A stretch of 64,000 bases of DNA, taken from an uncultured SAR86 cluster bacterium (GTDB lineage Bacteria > Pseudomonadota > Gammaproteobacteria > Magnimaribacterales > Magnimaribacteraceae). The position numbers and the translations under genes were made by a program. The stretch is from positions 27,514 to 91,513 of the forward strand of contig CABYCU010000004.1 in assembly GCA_902517565.1 (NCBI GenBank). The letters run 5' to 3'. Below are positions 50,078 through 59,069 of the stretch, in pieces. Numbering within the stretch: the first letter of the stretch is position 1; the number at the start of each line of letters is the position of its first letter. Under the pieces are notes generated by a model. That model had not been told where the DNA came from. It ran no database searches and saw nothing but the letters and a program-made list of their open reading frames with translations.

Positions 50078-50904
50078 AGAACTTTAAACATTTAAGAGTT
50101 GAAGATAATGGTCATTACATAATCTGTTATTTATCTAATCCACCTACTCATACCTTAACTTCTTCGGGAGTAGCAGAGATTCATGAACTCTTAGACCTTG
50201 TAGAAAAAAGAAAGGATTTAAGAGTTTTAGCTTTTACGGGAGAAGGCAAAGGAGTATTTATAAAACATTATGAAGTTGGTGAATTGGCAGATTCTGCAGA
50301 AAAAAACCTAGAATCTACAGAAACAAAAAAAGATACAGAAGAGCTCCATGCCTTTCATAAAATGCTATTACGTCTTAGGGATTTAGAAGCAATAGTAGTT
50401 GCGGGAATAAATGGAAGTACTGCAGGAGGTGGGTGCGAGTTCTCTTTGGGATGCGACTTAAGAATCATGTCGGAAGGAGACTATTTAATTGGTCTTCCAG
50501 AAACTTCTGTTGGTATACTTCCTGGAGGTGGTGGTACGCAGCGATTATCAAGGCTTATAGGATCTTCAAGAGCACTAGATTTAATTCTTCATGCTAAATT
50601 ACTTACATCAGACGAAGCTCATAATTTAGGAATTATCAATAAGCTAATTCCTGAAGAAAAATTTGAGGATGAGCTTGCAGCTTACTGCAAAGATCTTGCA
50701 AATCGGGCACCAATTGCTTTAAGTCAGGTAAAAAAAATCATTCATCAGGGTCTGGAAATGACCTTAGAAGAGAGTTTACTTCTAGAGCAAAAAGCCTTTG
50801 ACGTCACGATGAACTCTAAAGACGCGGCAACAGCTATGAGATCTTTGCTAAATTCTCAGGAGAATATTGAGAACGTATTAGAATTTAAATGGGAAGGAGA
50901 ATAG
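50071..50904 (+). CDS. Enoyl-CoA hydratase/isomerase family protein
   Basis: Crotonase-fold enzyme of 277 residues. The oxyanion-hole and catalytic regions are present: [22 protein letters not shown] with the first Glu and [19 protein letters not shown] with the second, so a true hydratase is plausible. Between residues about 68 and 95 there is a Lys/Glu-rich insertion. It is coupled to sucD, an unusual place; in beta-oxidation it could feed succinyl- or acetyl-CoA to the TCA cycle. Substrate cannot be assigned. Confidence 0.88.
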   Translation: MVENFKHLRVEDNGHYIICYLSNPPTHTLTSSGVAEIHELLDLVEKRKDLRVLAFTGEGKGVFIKHYEVGELADSAEKNLESTETKKDTEELHAFHKMLLRLRDLEAIVVAGINGSTAGGGCEFSLGCDLRIMSEGDYLIGLPETSVGILPGGGGTQRLSRLIGSSRALDLILHAKLLTSDEAHNLGIINKLIPEEKFEDELAAYCKDLANRAPIALSQVKKIIHQGLEMTLEESLLLEQKAFDVTMNSKDAATAMRSLLNSQENIENVLEFKWEGE

Positions 50905-51927
50905 TTATTCCTCTGCTACTCTAATAAGCTGTTTTCCAAAATTCTTTCCACTTAAAACGTCTCTAAGACCCTGCGGCGCATTTTCAAAACCTTCTGTAAT
51001 TGTTTCTTCATATTTAATTTTGCCTTCAGATATCCATTGAGATAATTCTTCAGTAGCTTCTCTCCATTCTTTAAACCATTCTGTAACCACAAAAAATCTA
51101 TGTTCAGGAGCGGGATCAACAGCACCAAAAATATGAAATGGTGTTTCTTCTTTAGTCATATCTTCAGAGTTATAAGCTGATATAAATCCGCAAATAGGAA
51201 CACGTGATCCTTCATTCAGAAGATTAGCAACTGCCTTACTTACAGGACCTCCTACATTTTCAAAATAAATATCAATCCCATCCGGACAAGCTTTAGTTAA
51301 GTCTTCTTGGATGTTGCCTGCTTTGTAGTCGACGCATTCGTCAAAACCCAGTTCATCTTTAACATAAGAACATTTCTTCTCACCACCAGCCACTCCGACA
51401 ACTCTGCAGCCCAAAATTTTTCCCATCTGCCCAACAACCGTCCCTACAGCTCCTGATGCAGCAGAAACCACTATAGTTTCACCTGATTTGGGTAAGCCAA
51501 CCCTTAAGAGACCAAAATAAGCTGTTCTTCCGGGCATGCCAACTGTTCCTAGATATGTTTGAAGAGGCACCTTAGACGGATCTGCTTTAAATAACGCAGG
51601 CTCTTCATCGCTCGCAATAATGTAAGTTTGCCATCCTTTGTGAACGCAAAGATAGTCACCCTTCATATATTTATCTGATTCACTTTCTACGACAACTCCA
51701 ACAGACTCACCAGTCATAGGTTCTCCCAAAGCAGCAGGATCAGCATAAGACTCTCCGTCATTCATTCTTCCTCTCATGTAAGGATCAATTGATAGGTAAA
51801 GTATTTTTATTAACACTTCCCCTTTCTTAAGAGGACGAACTTCTTCTTCATTTAGTTTCCAGCATTCGTCTCCAGGCATGCCTTTTGGTCTTTGATCAAG
51901 TAACCATTGTTGATTTATATATGTCAT
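50905..51927 (-). CDS. NADP-dependent oxidoreductase (MDR superfamily, PTGR/CurA-like)
   Basis: Zinc-free medium-chain reductase of 340 residues that usually reduces alpha,beta-unsaturated carbonyls. The N-terminal QRPKGMPGDECWKL and LYLSIDPYMRGRMND, the Rossmann motif VSAASGAVGTVVGQMGKILGCRVVG and the FENVGG segment match the curcumin/prostaglandin reductase group. It is the last gene of a reverse-strand group after tusA (13-base gap). Confidence 0.92.
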   Translation of the reverse strand: MTYINQQWLLDQRPKGMPGDECWKLNEEEVRPLKKGEVLIKILYLSIDPYMRGRMNDGESYADPAALGEPMTGESVGVVVESESDKYMKGDYLCVHKGWQTYIIASDEEPALFKADPSKVPLQTYLGTVGMPGRTAYFGLLRVGLPKSGETIVVSAASGAVGTVVGQMGKILGCRVVGVAGGEKKCSYVKDELGFDECVDYKAGNIQEDLTKACPDGIDIYFENVGGPVSKAVANLLNEGSRVPICGFISAYNSEDMTKEETPFHIFGAVDPAPEHRFFVVTEWFKEWREATEELSQWISEGKIKYEETITEGFENAPQGLRDVLSGKNFGKQLIRVAEE

Positions 51928-51940
51928 TAACTTCTCCTAT

Positions 51941-52177
51941 TTAAATTATATTCTTATCTTTCTTTTGAACAACAAAATAAAGACTCTGTTTGGTGATTTC
52001 TTTCTCAATAAGTTTGTGGCCTAGAAAATCACAAAATTTCTCTACATCTCTTTCGGTGCTGATATCTGTAGCATTGAGATGTATGCAGTCTCCCGGATTA
52101 GATTCTTTAATTGCTTTATGAAGCAGCATAATCGGCTCTGGGCATTTTAACCCTTTAGCATCTATATCAATTTTCAT
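51941..52177 (-). CDS. tusA: TusA-family sulfurtransferase
   Basis: Small sulfur carrier accepting persulfide from IscS for tRNA thiolation or cofactor synthesis. The 78 residues have the defining DAKGLKCPEPIMLLHKAI with the active Cys in CPxP. The C-terminal half is the usual two-strand, one-helix fold. Its start overlaps the end of the MATE gene by 11 bases. IscS is encoded at 28.5 kb. Confidence 0.92.
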   Translation of the reverse strand: MKIDIDAKGLKCPEPIMLLHKAIKESNPGDCIHLNATDISTERDVEKFCDFLGHKLIEKEITKQSLYFVVQKKDKNII

Positions 52178-53552
52178 TAATGAACATCGTTGAAATTTTT
52201 CTCACCCTTCTTACCATAAGTATTGCTGCAACCAATAAACCTGCTGCCATGCCTGTCCACATTCCTACAGCCCCCATTTGCTCAGTAATGATATCTGTAA
52301 TGGCAAGGACTATACCTAAAGGTAAACCTACACCCCAATATGAAACCGCCATTATTTTCATAGGACCAAACGTATCTTTATAGCCCCGCATACTTCCAAT
52401 ACTTGCCATTGCAAGTCCATCGGCTACTTGGAAGAAAGCAGCAAAACCCAGAAGCACCACTGCAAGCGCAACAACTTCAGGGTTATCATTGAGAAGAGTT
52501 GCTAAAAGTTCAGCATTTAAGACAATCATTACACTCATGAAAAGCCCACAAATAGTTGCTAGCCTTAATGAAAAGTAAGAGCTGTACTTAGCTCCCTTCA
52601 TATTATTTGCTCCTACATTATTTCCAACTCTCACTGCAGCAGCATTACCTATAGATAAAGGAACCATGAAAAATAAACCTCCAAGGGTTAGGGCAATTCC
52701 ATTTGCTGCTATAACTTCACTACCAAATCTACCCAAAATAATTCCCGCACCGCTGAACATACTCAGTTCAATAAAGTTGCCAAGTCCGACAGGAATGCCT
52801 CCTATAAGAATTTCTTTAAGTTTTTGTATATTAGGTAAGTCGAATCTGGAGAAAAATTCTGTACCAAATGCTGATTCGTACTTTAAGTATATGATGAGCA
52901 AGACAAATGTAGTCCATGTACCTATAACTGCAGAGAGGCCGGCACCTTTAGCACCCATTTCGGGGAAACCAAAATTACCATATATGAAAGTGTAATTACC
53001 AATTATGGCTATTAACAGCATCAGAACATTTAATAAAGTTATAGGAAGTGGCCTTGTTACACCTTCGCACAATGAACGTAAAGGTTGGCTTAACATGATT
53101 GCAGGCAAGGCGAAGATAAAATAACTTAGATATTCTTCAGAATATCTAATGATAGATGGATCAACCTTGGCAATAGTTAAAATTACGGATGCTTGCGACA
53201 AGATAAACATTCCAAATAAAACAATAGGTAAGGATAGCCATACAGCCTGTCTAACGAGTGGTCCAATATCTTTAAGGCTTTTTGCACCATAAAGCTGAGC
53301 AACCATAGGAGTTACGAAAAATAGAACGCCGCCAATACCAACCATTACTGGAAACCATAAATTTCCTGCCAACATAATGCCAGCTTGCACATCAGTAGAA
53401 TAATTCCCACTTTGCACAACTGAATTAATTTGAATTAGTTGCAAAGCTAATTGGGTGAGGAACATTGGTATAGCTAGCTTGAAAAAGCTAGAAGCTTCAC
53501 TTGCTGCTCTTCTAGAAAAAAGCGTATTTTTTGAGTCCAAGGGTTGTTCCAT
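52167..53552 (-). CDS. MATE-family multidrug/Na+ efflux transporter
   Basis: Twelve-helix antiporter of the NorM-like MATE family. I start at ATG 53552 (MEQPLDSKN), about 461 residues, which fits the family; the track extends upstream to 53606 without homologous sequence. Diagnostic segments are [34 protein letters not shown] and [20 protein letters not shown]. The substrate is unknown. It heads the group MATE-tusA-oxidoreductase. Confidence 0.92.
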   Translation of the reverse strand: MEQPLDSKNTLFSRRAASEASSFFKLAIPMFLTQLALQLIQINSVVQSGNYSTDVQAGIMLAGNLWFPVMVGIGGVLFFVTPMVAQLYGAKSLKDIGPLVRQAVWLSLPIVLFGMFILSQASVILTIAKVDPSIIRYSEEYLSYFIFALPAIMLSQPLRSLCEGVTRPLPITLLNVLMLLIAIIGNYTFIYGNFGFPEMGAKGAGLSAVIGTWTTFVLLIIYLKYESAFGTEFFSRFDLPNIQKLKEILIGGIPVGLGNFIELSMFSGAGIILGRFGSEVIAANGIALTLGGLFFMVPLSIGNAAAVRVGNNVGANNMKGAKYSSYFSLRLATICGLFMSVMIVLNAELLATLLNDNPEVVALAVVLLGFAAFFQVADGLAMASIGSMRGYKDTFGPMKIMAVSYWGVGLPLGIVLAITDIITEQMGAVGMWTGMAAGLLVAAILMVRRVRKISTMFINEN

Positions 53553-54314
53553 AGAAGGCGCGTATCTTATCATGTACGTTGGAGGCAAGATATTAGAAAA
53601 GATCACAGACCATATTGGCTGAAAAAGCTATTTGCTAAATATAATAATTTTTATGTAGATAATTATTTAGCACCTCAATTTGAATATTTTGGTAAGGGTC
53701 ATAACGTGATGGGTGCCAAATATTTTGACATCTATGGGAGTAATATTTCTATAGGGGACTATCCAACTATGGTTGCCTCGCCAGATAATTACATACATCT
53801 AACTACATGGAATTTAGAAGATCATGAAGGAGAAATAAATATTGGTAAGTATTGTTTACTTACTCCTGGAGTGAGAATTGCATCTGCTTCATCAATCACT
53901 ATTGGAGACGGTTGTATGTTTGCAAATAGTGCTTATATATCAGACGCAGATTGGCATGGCATTTATGATAGAGCTATTCCTGTAGGCAAGACAAGTCCAA
54001 TAACTCTAGAAGAAAATGTTTGGATAGGTGACAGAGCAGTAGTAGGAAAAGGAGTTACCATAGGCAAAAATAGTATAGTGGCTGCTGGATCAGTAGTTGT
54101 TAAAGATGTCCCAGCTGATGTTGTTGTAGGAGGAAATCCTGCAAGAGTTATTAAAGAACTTGACCCTTCTGTGGATGGAGTAACAAGGATGAAGCTTTTT
54201 GAAGATCCTAAAGGTCTTGCAAATCTATACGACCAAATTGATCTTTATACCTTAAAAGAAAATACTGTTATCAATTACCTAAAGAGTATTTTTAAAAGAA
54301 ACAAAACACACTAA
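53544..54314 (+). CDS. Hexapeptide-repeat acyltransferase (LbH fold)
   Basis: Left-handed beta-helix O-acetyltransferase of the maltose/galactoside acetyltransferase type. The 256 residues contain hexapeptide repeats such as [26 protein letters not shown] and the terminal series [34 protein letters not shown]. It ends that region with [11 protein letters not shown], and the catalytic His lies in ADWHGIYDR. It likely modifies a surface sugar or lipid. The start is uncertain: TTG 53544 overlaps the start of the divergent MATE gene, and no ATG or GTG exists in frame until the repeats begin. Confidence 0.85.
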   Translation: MFHRRRVSYHVRWRQDIRKDHRPYWLKKLFAKYNNFYVDNYLAPQFEYFGKGHNVMGAKYFDIYGSNISIGDYPTMVASPDNYIHLTTWNLEDHEGEINIGKYCLLTPGVRIASASSITIGDGCMFANSAYISDADWHGIYDRAIPVGKTSPITLEENVWIGDRAVVGKGVTIGKNSIVAAGSVVVKDVPADVVVGGNPARVIKELDPSVDGVTRMKLFEDPKGLANLYDQIDLYTLKENTVINYLKSIFKRNKTH

Positions 54315-54472
54315 TTACGGAAAAATTACTCTAGACATTTTGCACTTGCATCTATATTGTTTATTCAAGTATTAAGTATTTTGAGAGAGTTGGGGAGCAT
54401 TCTTAAAATGTAACTTAAATTTTTAACTGATTCTTGATACTAGTTATTGAGAATCTTATTTGGAGAGTATTA
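54315..54472 (+). promoter_or_regulatory. Leader of the exported-paralogue operon, with imperfect palindrome
   Basis: This 158-base gap is the only long non-coding stretch before the six-gene operon, so it must hold its promoter. At 54431-54453, TTCTTGATAC-TAG-TTATTGAGAA is an imperfect dyad (7 of 10 positions paired), a possible operator. A GGAGAG ribosome-binding site precedes the ATG. No single convincing -35/-10 pair can be picked in this AT-rich DNA. Confidence 0.4.
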
Positions 54473-55228
54473 ATGACCAACTCAATCAAGATATTTCTAG
54501 TATCTATTCTTTCAATTTCATTTTCTTTATCAGCCTATTCGGATGATACGCCGCCAGCTTTCATTCCTTTAGAAGGTTACGCTTGTAATTTTTCAAAAGG
54601 GAAGGATATGGATGATCTTTATAAAGTTGTGGATAAATGGAATGACTATATAGATGAAGGTGGCACGCAATATAACTCATGGGTGTTTACACCATTTTAT
54701 TTCAGTGAAGAGGAAGCTGCTGATGTTTATTGGATAGGAGTCTCACCAACATGGGAAGAGATGCTCAAAACGGATGAACATATGGCAGAACCCGAAGGAC
54801 AAAAACTTCAAGCTGAATTTAATAGAGTCTCTCCTTGTTTCGATCATACAAATTGGGGCTATGAAGATGTAAGAAACGGTTCTGATTCTGACGATGATGG
54901 GGTGGTTACTTTGATGTGGTGTGATCTAACGGAAGGCGCAACTAGAGATCAGGTACTAGCAGCCGATAAAAAATATAATGAATATATGGACTCAACAGAT
55001 TCATCTGCTGGAGCTGGTAGATGGTGGCCGGGTTCAGGCATACCTACAAGATTTACTGCAGACTTTCTTTGGGGCGTAGGCGTAGATAGCCTTGCTGAAT
55101 GGGGAAGAGGAGCAGATAGGGCAGTAAATGGCGGGGGTAATCAAGCCATGCAATCTATATACGGCGATTTAATGACATGCAGTAATCGAGCTGTATATAC
55201 AGTTAAAGCGGCTAGAACCTCTAACTAG
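54473..55228 (+). CDS. Exported four-cysteine two-domain protein, paralogue 1
   Basis: I start at ATG 54473, after GGAGAG, not at TTG 54434. The 251 residues begin with a signal peptide (MTNSIKIFLVSILSISFSLSA, cleavage near AYS-DD). Two similar halves follow: the first with YACNF-SKGKDMDDLYKVVDKWNDYID and a closing SPC, the second with LMWCDLTEGATRDQVLAADKKYNEYMD and MTCSN. Four cysteines occur at positions shared by paralogues 2-5, probably one disulfide per half. Each half reads as beta-alpha-beta-beta-alpha-beta, suggestive of a dimeric alpha/beta-barrel (ferredoxin-like) domain. Family and function unknown to me. Confidence 0.8.
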   Translation: MTNSIKIFLVSILSISFSLSAYSDDTPPAFIPLEGYACNFSKGKDMDDLYKVVDKWNDYIDEGGTQYNSWVFTPFYFSEEEAADVYWIGVSPTWEEMLKTDEHMAEPEGQKLQAEFNRVSPCFDHTNWGYEDVRNGSDSDDDGVVTLMWCDLTEGATRDQVLAADKKYNEYMDSTDSSAGAGRWWPGSGIPTRFTADFLWGVGVDSLAEWGRGADRAVNGGGNQAMQSIYGDLMTCSNRAVYTVKAARTSN

Positions 55229-55237
55229 GAAAAAGAC

Positions 55238-55939
55238 ATGAAAAAATTATTTAAAACTTTATTAATTGGTCTTTTTACTATGGCAATTAATGCAGAAGGG
55301 GGATTAAGCGTAATAACGATTAATACAGATGATGCTGCTGGGTATGTTTCTTGGCTGAAGGAAAATAGTCCTTTATTCGCAAATGCATGGGGCGATAACG
55401 TAGCTTCATCAGGGATTTGTTCTCCTATTTCCGGCGGAGAGCAGGAAGGTAATCATTATGTTTGGAATTTAGGACCTAGTCTTGCAGCAACAATGTCTGC
55501 TGTTCCTGGAAATGATTCAAGCACTGCTAATGCCATTCGTAAGATATCAAAAAAACGAACAGTTGAACGCAGAGATATTTACGAAGTCTTGAAACAAACT
55601 TCTCAAGTTAGTACGGCAGGACAAACTTCAGCTCAATATAATTTGCTTTCTACACCTTCCAATGTAAATGATTATATTGAAGCAGTTACTGCTATGGAGG
55701 CAGCTGCAGCTAGTAATGGATTCTCAGATGTGGAAATAGCTGTTTTTTCAGCTTCCGGGGCAGGAGATAGAGCTGGAATGGTAATGGCAAGCGTTCAAGC
55801 TCCTTCAACTGAAAGGTTAGGTTTATTTCTAGGAGCTAGAGATTCAGATTGGATGTCAGAAGCCATGAAAGATTTTTCTAATTTAAGAACACCAGAGTAT
55901 GAATGGCTTCTAAATTGTGAAGTTATCTACAGTAATTAA
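55238..55939 (+). CDS. Exported protein of the paralogue operon, divergent member
   Basis: A 233-residue protein with a signal peptide (MKKLFKTLLIGLFTMAINA). It is not an obvious sequence paralogue of its five neighbours: only two cysteines (SSGICSPI and LLNCEVIYSN, near the middle of the N-half and the C-terminus) and no WN-Y-D motif. It still looks like two alpha/beta halves (LSVITINTDDAAGYVSWLKE ... and AQYNLLSTPSNVNDYIEAVT ...), similar to ABM or ferredoxin-like domains. It sits 9 bases after paralogue 1 and 15 before paralogue 2, so it belongs to the same transcript. Function unknown. Confidence 0.75.
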   Translation: MKKLFKTLLIGLFTMAINAEGGLSVITINTDDAAGYVSWLKENSPLFANAWGDNVASSGICSPISGGEQEGNHYVWNLGPSLAATMSAVPGNDSSTANAIRKISKKRTVERRDIYEVLKQTSQVSTAGQTSAQYNLLSTPSNVNDYIEAVTAMEAAAASNGFSDVEIAVFSASGAGDRAGMVMASVQAPSTERLGLFLGARDSDWMSEAMKDFSNLRTPEYEWLLNCEVIYSN

Positions 55940-55954
55940 AAAAAGGTAAAAAAT

Positions 55955-56707
55955 ATGAAAAAATTAAATATAGTATTAGCGCTTCTAATTTCTATTTCTG
56001 TATCGGGAGTTAATGCTAATGATGATCAACCTTCTTTTTTTCCAATTGAAGGTGTTCAATGCAAATTTAATGCAGGTAAGGGCTTCGAAGATCTAGAGAG
56101 AGTTGTTGCAAAATGGAATAAATATATGGATCAAAGTGTCGCTGAAGGAAATCCAGACTATACAGCTTATCTCTTAACTCCTTATATGGTGAATGAGTCT
56201 GAAATAGATTTAGATTTTGTCTGGTTAGGAATGTGGTCTAATTTCTCTGATCTAAGAGGTATCACTCAATATTTTTCTGAAGCTTCAGAAATTGAAAGAG
56301 ATTTCAATGACTTGAGTACTTGCAAGACTAGGCAATTGGCCCCAACTCTCCAAGTTAGAGACCTTAAAGTTTCTGCACATAATGCTGAAGGAAATATAGT
56401 TCAATTAAGGTCTTGTAGTAATGTTGGTACTGTACAAGAGACTTTAGCTGCATATCAGGAATTCAATCAAAGAATGGATAAGATAGGTTCTGATATGGGA
56501 ATCTGGCTTTTAGCTAAGGGTCCTGGCTCAGCTACTAATGCTGATTATGATTTTATGCAAATGAGTGTAAGCACGGCAGAAGTCTACGGCAATACTCTAG
56601 AAGCTGCATGGAATGGACAAGCTTTTCAAGGTATGCAAATCGCAGATAAAATTGATTGCGGACCTTCTAGAGTATATCTAGGAAGAGGCCTTAGGACTAA
56701 CGATTAA
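55955..56707 (+). CDS. Exported four-cysteine two-domain protein, paralogue 2
   Basis: 250 residues with signal peptide MKKLNIVLALLISISVSGVNA, mature N-terminus NDDQPSFFPIEG. Halves: VQCKFNAGKGFEDLERVVAKWNKYMD closing with STCKTR, and LRSCSNVGTVQETLAAYQEFNQRMD closing with IDCGPSRVYLGR. The second half lacks the GGVWRWWP motif of paralogues 3-5 and has GIWLLAKGPG instead, so it is more divergent. All four cysteines are conserved. Unknown function; periplasmic or secreted. Confidence 0.8.
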   Translation: MKKLNIVLALLISISVSGVNANDDQPSFFPIEGVQCKFNAGKGFEDLERVVAKWNKYMDQSVAEGNPDYTAYLLTPYMVNESEIDLDFVWLGMWSNFSDLRGITQYFSEASEIERDFNDLSTCKTRQLAPTLQVRDLKVSAHNAEGNIVQLRSCSNVGTVQETLAAYQEFNQRMDKIGSDMGIWLLAKGPGSATNADYDFMQMSVSTAEVYGNTLEAAWNGQAFQGMQIADKIDCGPSRVYLGRGLRTND

Positions 56708-56721
56708 GTAAGGAGGATATT

Positions 56722-57492
56722 ATGAAGAACCTATTAACGATTCTTTTTTGTTCAATACTAACTCTAGGTAATTTATCTGCCGATGATCATGTCATTTCTT
56801 ACGGGATGGAGGGTTATCAATGTAATTACAAGGATGATGTGAATTTTGATGATTTGGTTTCTTTTATGCAAGATGATTTAAATCCTTATGCAGACGAAAA
56901 CTGGCCTGTTCCTTATAGTGGATTCTATCTAACTCCATTTTTAAGATCAGGTGACGAAGTATCATTTGATGTAGGTTGGGTAGGTTTTACGAATAATCAT
57001 AAAGATATGGGCAGAGTACAAGATTCTTGGTTTTCTGATGAAGCCTCTGAAACATTTGCAAAATGGGAATCTTTAACTGACTGTTCTTCACAAGGCTACT
57101 ACATGGCTATTGAAGCTAGAACACCTACAATTCAGTTTGTTGAAGGGGAGAATACATTTTGGGCCATAAGAAGTTGTTCTCTTAATGAAGGAAAATCTGT
57201 TCAAGACCTTTTAGCCAGTGATAAGGAATGGAATGAATATATGAATAAGTTAGGTCATACAGGCGGAGTTTGGAGGTGGGTACCAGTTGCCGGTACTTCA
57301 AATGCATCTGAAAGTGACTTTCTCATGAATATCTCTTTTAATTCATGGGAGGAATACGGATCAATACAGGATGATTCTTTTTGGGGTGTTACCGAACAAC
57401 CTGAAAGTGTTATAAGTTGTGATAATCCAAGAGTTTACACAGCCTTTAACGCTAGAAATCGTCCATTTAATGAAGAAACAAATGAGGAATAA
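56722..57492 (+). CDS. Exported four-cysteine two-domain protein, paralogue 3
   Basis: 256 residues with signal peptide MKNLLTILFCSILTLGNLSA-DD. The first half has YQCNYKDDVNFDDLVSFMQDD and closes with LTDCSSQ; the second has AIRSCSLNEGKSVQDLLASDKEWNEYM, then GGVWRWVP, DFLMNISFNSWEEYG and a closing ISCDNPRVYTAFNAR. It is closest to paralogue 5 (shared VEG-N-FWA lead-in and LGH-GGVWRW). It has a strong AGGAGG ribosome-binding site, the best in the operon, suggesting high expression. Unknown function. Confidence 0.82.
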   Translation: MKNLLTILFCSILTLGNLSADDHVISYGMEGYQCNYKDDVNFDDLVSFMQDDLNPYADENWPVPYSGFYLTPFLRSGDEVSFDVGWVGFTNNHKDMGRVQDSWFSDEASETFAKWESLTDCSSQGYYMAIEARTPTIQFVEGENTFWAIRSCSLNEGKSVQDLLASDKEWNEYMNKLGHTGGVWRWVPVAGTSNASESDFLMNISFNSWEEYGSIQDDSFWGVTEQPESVISCDNPRVYTAFNARNRPFNEETNEE

Positions 57493-57493
57493 A

Positions 57494-58249
57494 ATGAAAA
57501 TAAAAAAAATATTACTACCAATAATTTTATCTTTCGTAGCTTTTATCAACGCTGATGATCATATAGATATTAGCGGCATGACAGCTTTACAGTGTCAATT
57601 CGCTGAAGGTAAGGATATGGATGACGTTATGAAAGTTCTTGACGAATGGAATGAATATGGCGATGAGAACTTTTCTGAGCCTTTTAGTGCTTGGGTTATG
57701 ACACCAGTATTCATGTCCACTGCAGATTTTGATTTAGATTTCGTATTCTTAGGATTTGCTGATTCGCTTGCAAGCATAGGCAGGGCTGAAGATGAATTTA
57801 GACCGGGTGGATCTAAGATTGGAGCTAAATGGGAAAGAGTAACTAACTGCTCAGGACAGTCACTTAGTTTCAATGTTGAGGCCAGAGCGCCAAAAAACCC
57901 TTGGGTTGCAGGAGGCACAAACTATACCATGATTCAATCATGCACTTTTAAAGATGGTAAGACAGCTGATGACCTTCAGGCAAATGATAAGATCTGGAAT
58001 AAATATCTAGACGAATCTGGTTACGAAGGTGGTTATTGGAGGTGGTGGCCTGAAACAGGTACACCTACTGATACAGACTACGACTATCTATTGGCTGTAG
58101 CATTTCCATCTGTTGAGGCATATGGTGCATCTAGAGATACTAGATTACAGACCATGATGAATGGAACTAGGCCGGAAGAGATACATAATTGCAATACTCC
58201 TAGGTTATATGAATCAACAAATATAAGACTTGTGCAACAAGAGGGATAA
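57494..58249 (+). CDS. Exported four-cysteine two-domain protein, paralogue 4
   Basis: I start at ATG 57494 (MKIKKILLPIILSFVAFINA-DD signal peptide), one base after paralogue 3; the track start lies inside that gene. The 251 residues have the clearest internal repeat: LQCQFAEGKDMDDVMKVLDEWNEYGD in the first half and IQSCTFKDGKTADDLQANDKIWNKYLD in the second, followed by GGYWRWWPETG, DYLLAVAFPSVEAYGASRD and HNCNTPRLYE. Four conserved cysteines. The GK-W-N-Y-D pattern recalls NIPSNAP/ABM-type alpha/beta-barrel proteins, but this is an impression only. Confidence 0.82.
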   Translation: MKIKKILLPIILSFVAFINADDHIDISGMTALQCQFAEGKDMDDVMKVLDEWNEYGDENFSEPFSAWVMTPVFMSTADFDLDFVFLGFADSLASIGRAEDEFRPGGSKIGAKWERVTNCSGQSLSFNVEARAPKNPWVAGGTNYTMIQSCTFKDGKTADDLQANDKIWNKYLDESGYEGGYWRWWPETGTPTDTDYDYLLAVAFPSVEAYGASRDTRLQTMMNGTRPEEIHNCNTPRLYESTNIRLVQQEG

Positions 58250-58252
58250 AAA

Positions 58253-59002
58253 ATGACGAAAAAATATGTACTATTAATTTTATTCAGTTCCATAAGCACC
58301 TTTTGCTTTTCTGATGATCACTTAACTTATAGAACTGCCACGGGTGAAGTCCTGCAATGCAATCTAAACGATGGGAAGGATGCAGACGATGTGATGAAGA
58401 TGGTTAAGAATGATTGGTATGACTTAGATTATCCTGTTCAATACGAAGGATGGGTCTTAACACCAACTTTATTCGCATCTACCGACGGAGGCTATGATCT
58501 ATTTTGGGCTGGATTTACCTTAAATAACTCAGATATGGGAGCATCCCTTGATTGGTTTAATAATAATGCTTCTAAAGTGTTTGCTAAGTGGCAAAATTTA
58601 GTTAGTTGTGCTTCATGGAGTCAATGGGATATCTTTGAAGCTAGGAGACCGACTGTAGAGCTTGTAGAAGGTGATAATAATTTTTGGGCATTTCATAGTT
58701 GTGATTTTAAAGAAGGAAAAGGTGTATCCGATCTGCGAGATAACGACAAACTATGGAATAATTTCTTGGATAATCTTGGACATAAAGGCGGCGTTTGGAG
58801 ATGGTGGGCTGGAGGAGGTTCTGATACTCAAAACTCAACAGACTATTACGTGAATATCTCGTTCCCAACTATGAAGGAATATGGTGATTATAGAGACGCT
58901 AGAATGCAATCTATGATGGACGGCTCAATGCCTGAACAGATAGCCAACTGCCAGACACCTAGAGTCTATTCGGCAAATAATATAAAAACTATGAGTAATT
59001 AA
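58253..59002 (+). CDS. Exported four-cysteine two-domain protein, paralogue 5
   Basis: 249 residues with signal peptide MTKKYVLLILFSSISTFCFS-DD. First half LQCNLNDGKDADDVMKMVKNDW closing with LVSCASW; second half FHSCDFKEGKGVSDLRDNDKLWNNFLD, GGVWRWWAGGG, DYYVNISFPTMKEYGDYRD and ANCQTPRVYSANNIK. It is the last gene of the operon and is followed by a strong intrinsic terminator. Besides the four mature cysteines there is one in the signal peptide. Unknown function. Confidence 0.82.
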   Translation: MTKKYVLLILFSSISTFCFSDDHLTYRTATGEVLQCNLNDGKDADDVMKMVKNDWYDLDYPVQYEGWVLTPTLFASTDGGYDLFWAGFTLNNSDMGASLDWFNNNASKVFAKWQNLVSCASWSQWDIFEARRPTVELVEGDNNFWAFHSCDFKEGKGVSDLRDNDKLWNNFLDNLGHKGGVWRWWAGGGSDTQNSTDYYVNISFPTMKEYGDYRDARMQSMMDGSMPEQIANCQTPRVYSANNIKTMSN

Positions 59003-59017
59003 TTTACAAGTAAAATT

Positions 59018-59046
59018 AAACGGCCACATAAGTGGCCGTTTTTTTT
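59018..59046 (+). terminator. Intrinsic terminator of the exported-paralogue operon
   Basis: AAACGGCCAC-ATAA-GTGGCCGTTT forms a perfect 10-bp stem with a 4-base loop, followed by a run of Ts (59039-59046). This is the strongest Rho-independent terminator in the window and isolates the six-gene operon from the hydrolase gene downstream. Confidence 0.95.
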
Positions 59047-59069
59047 ACTAATTTGATACCATGTAAATA

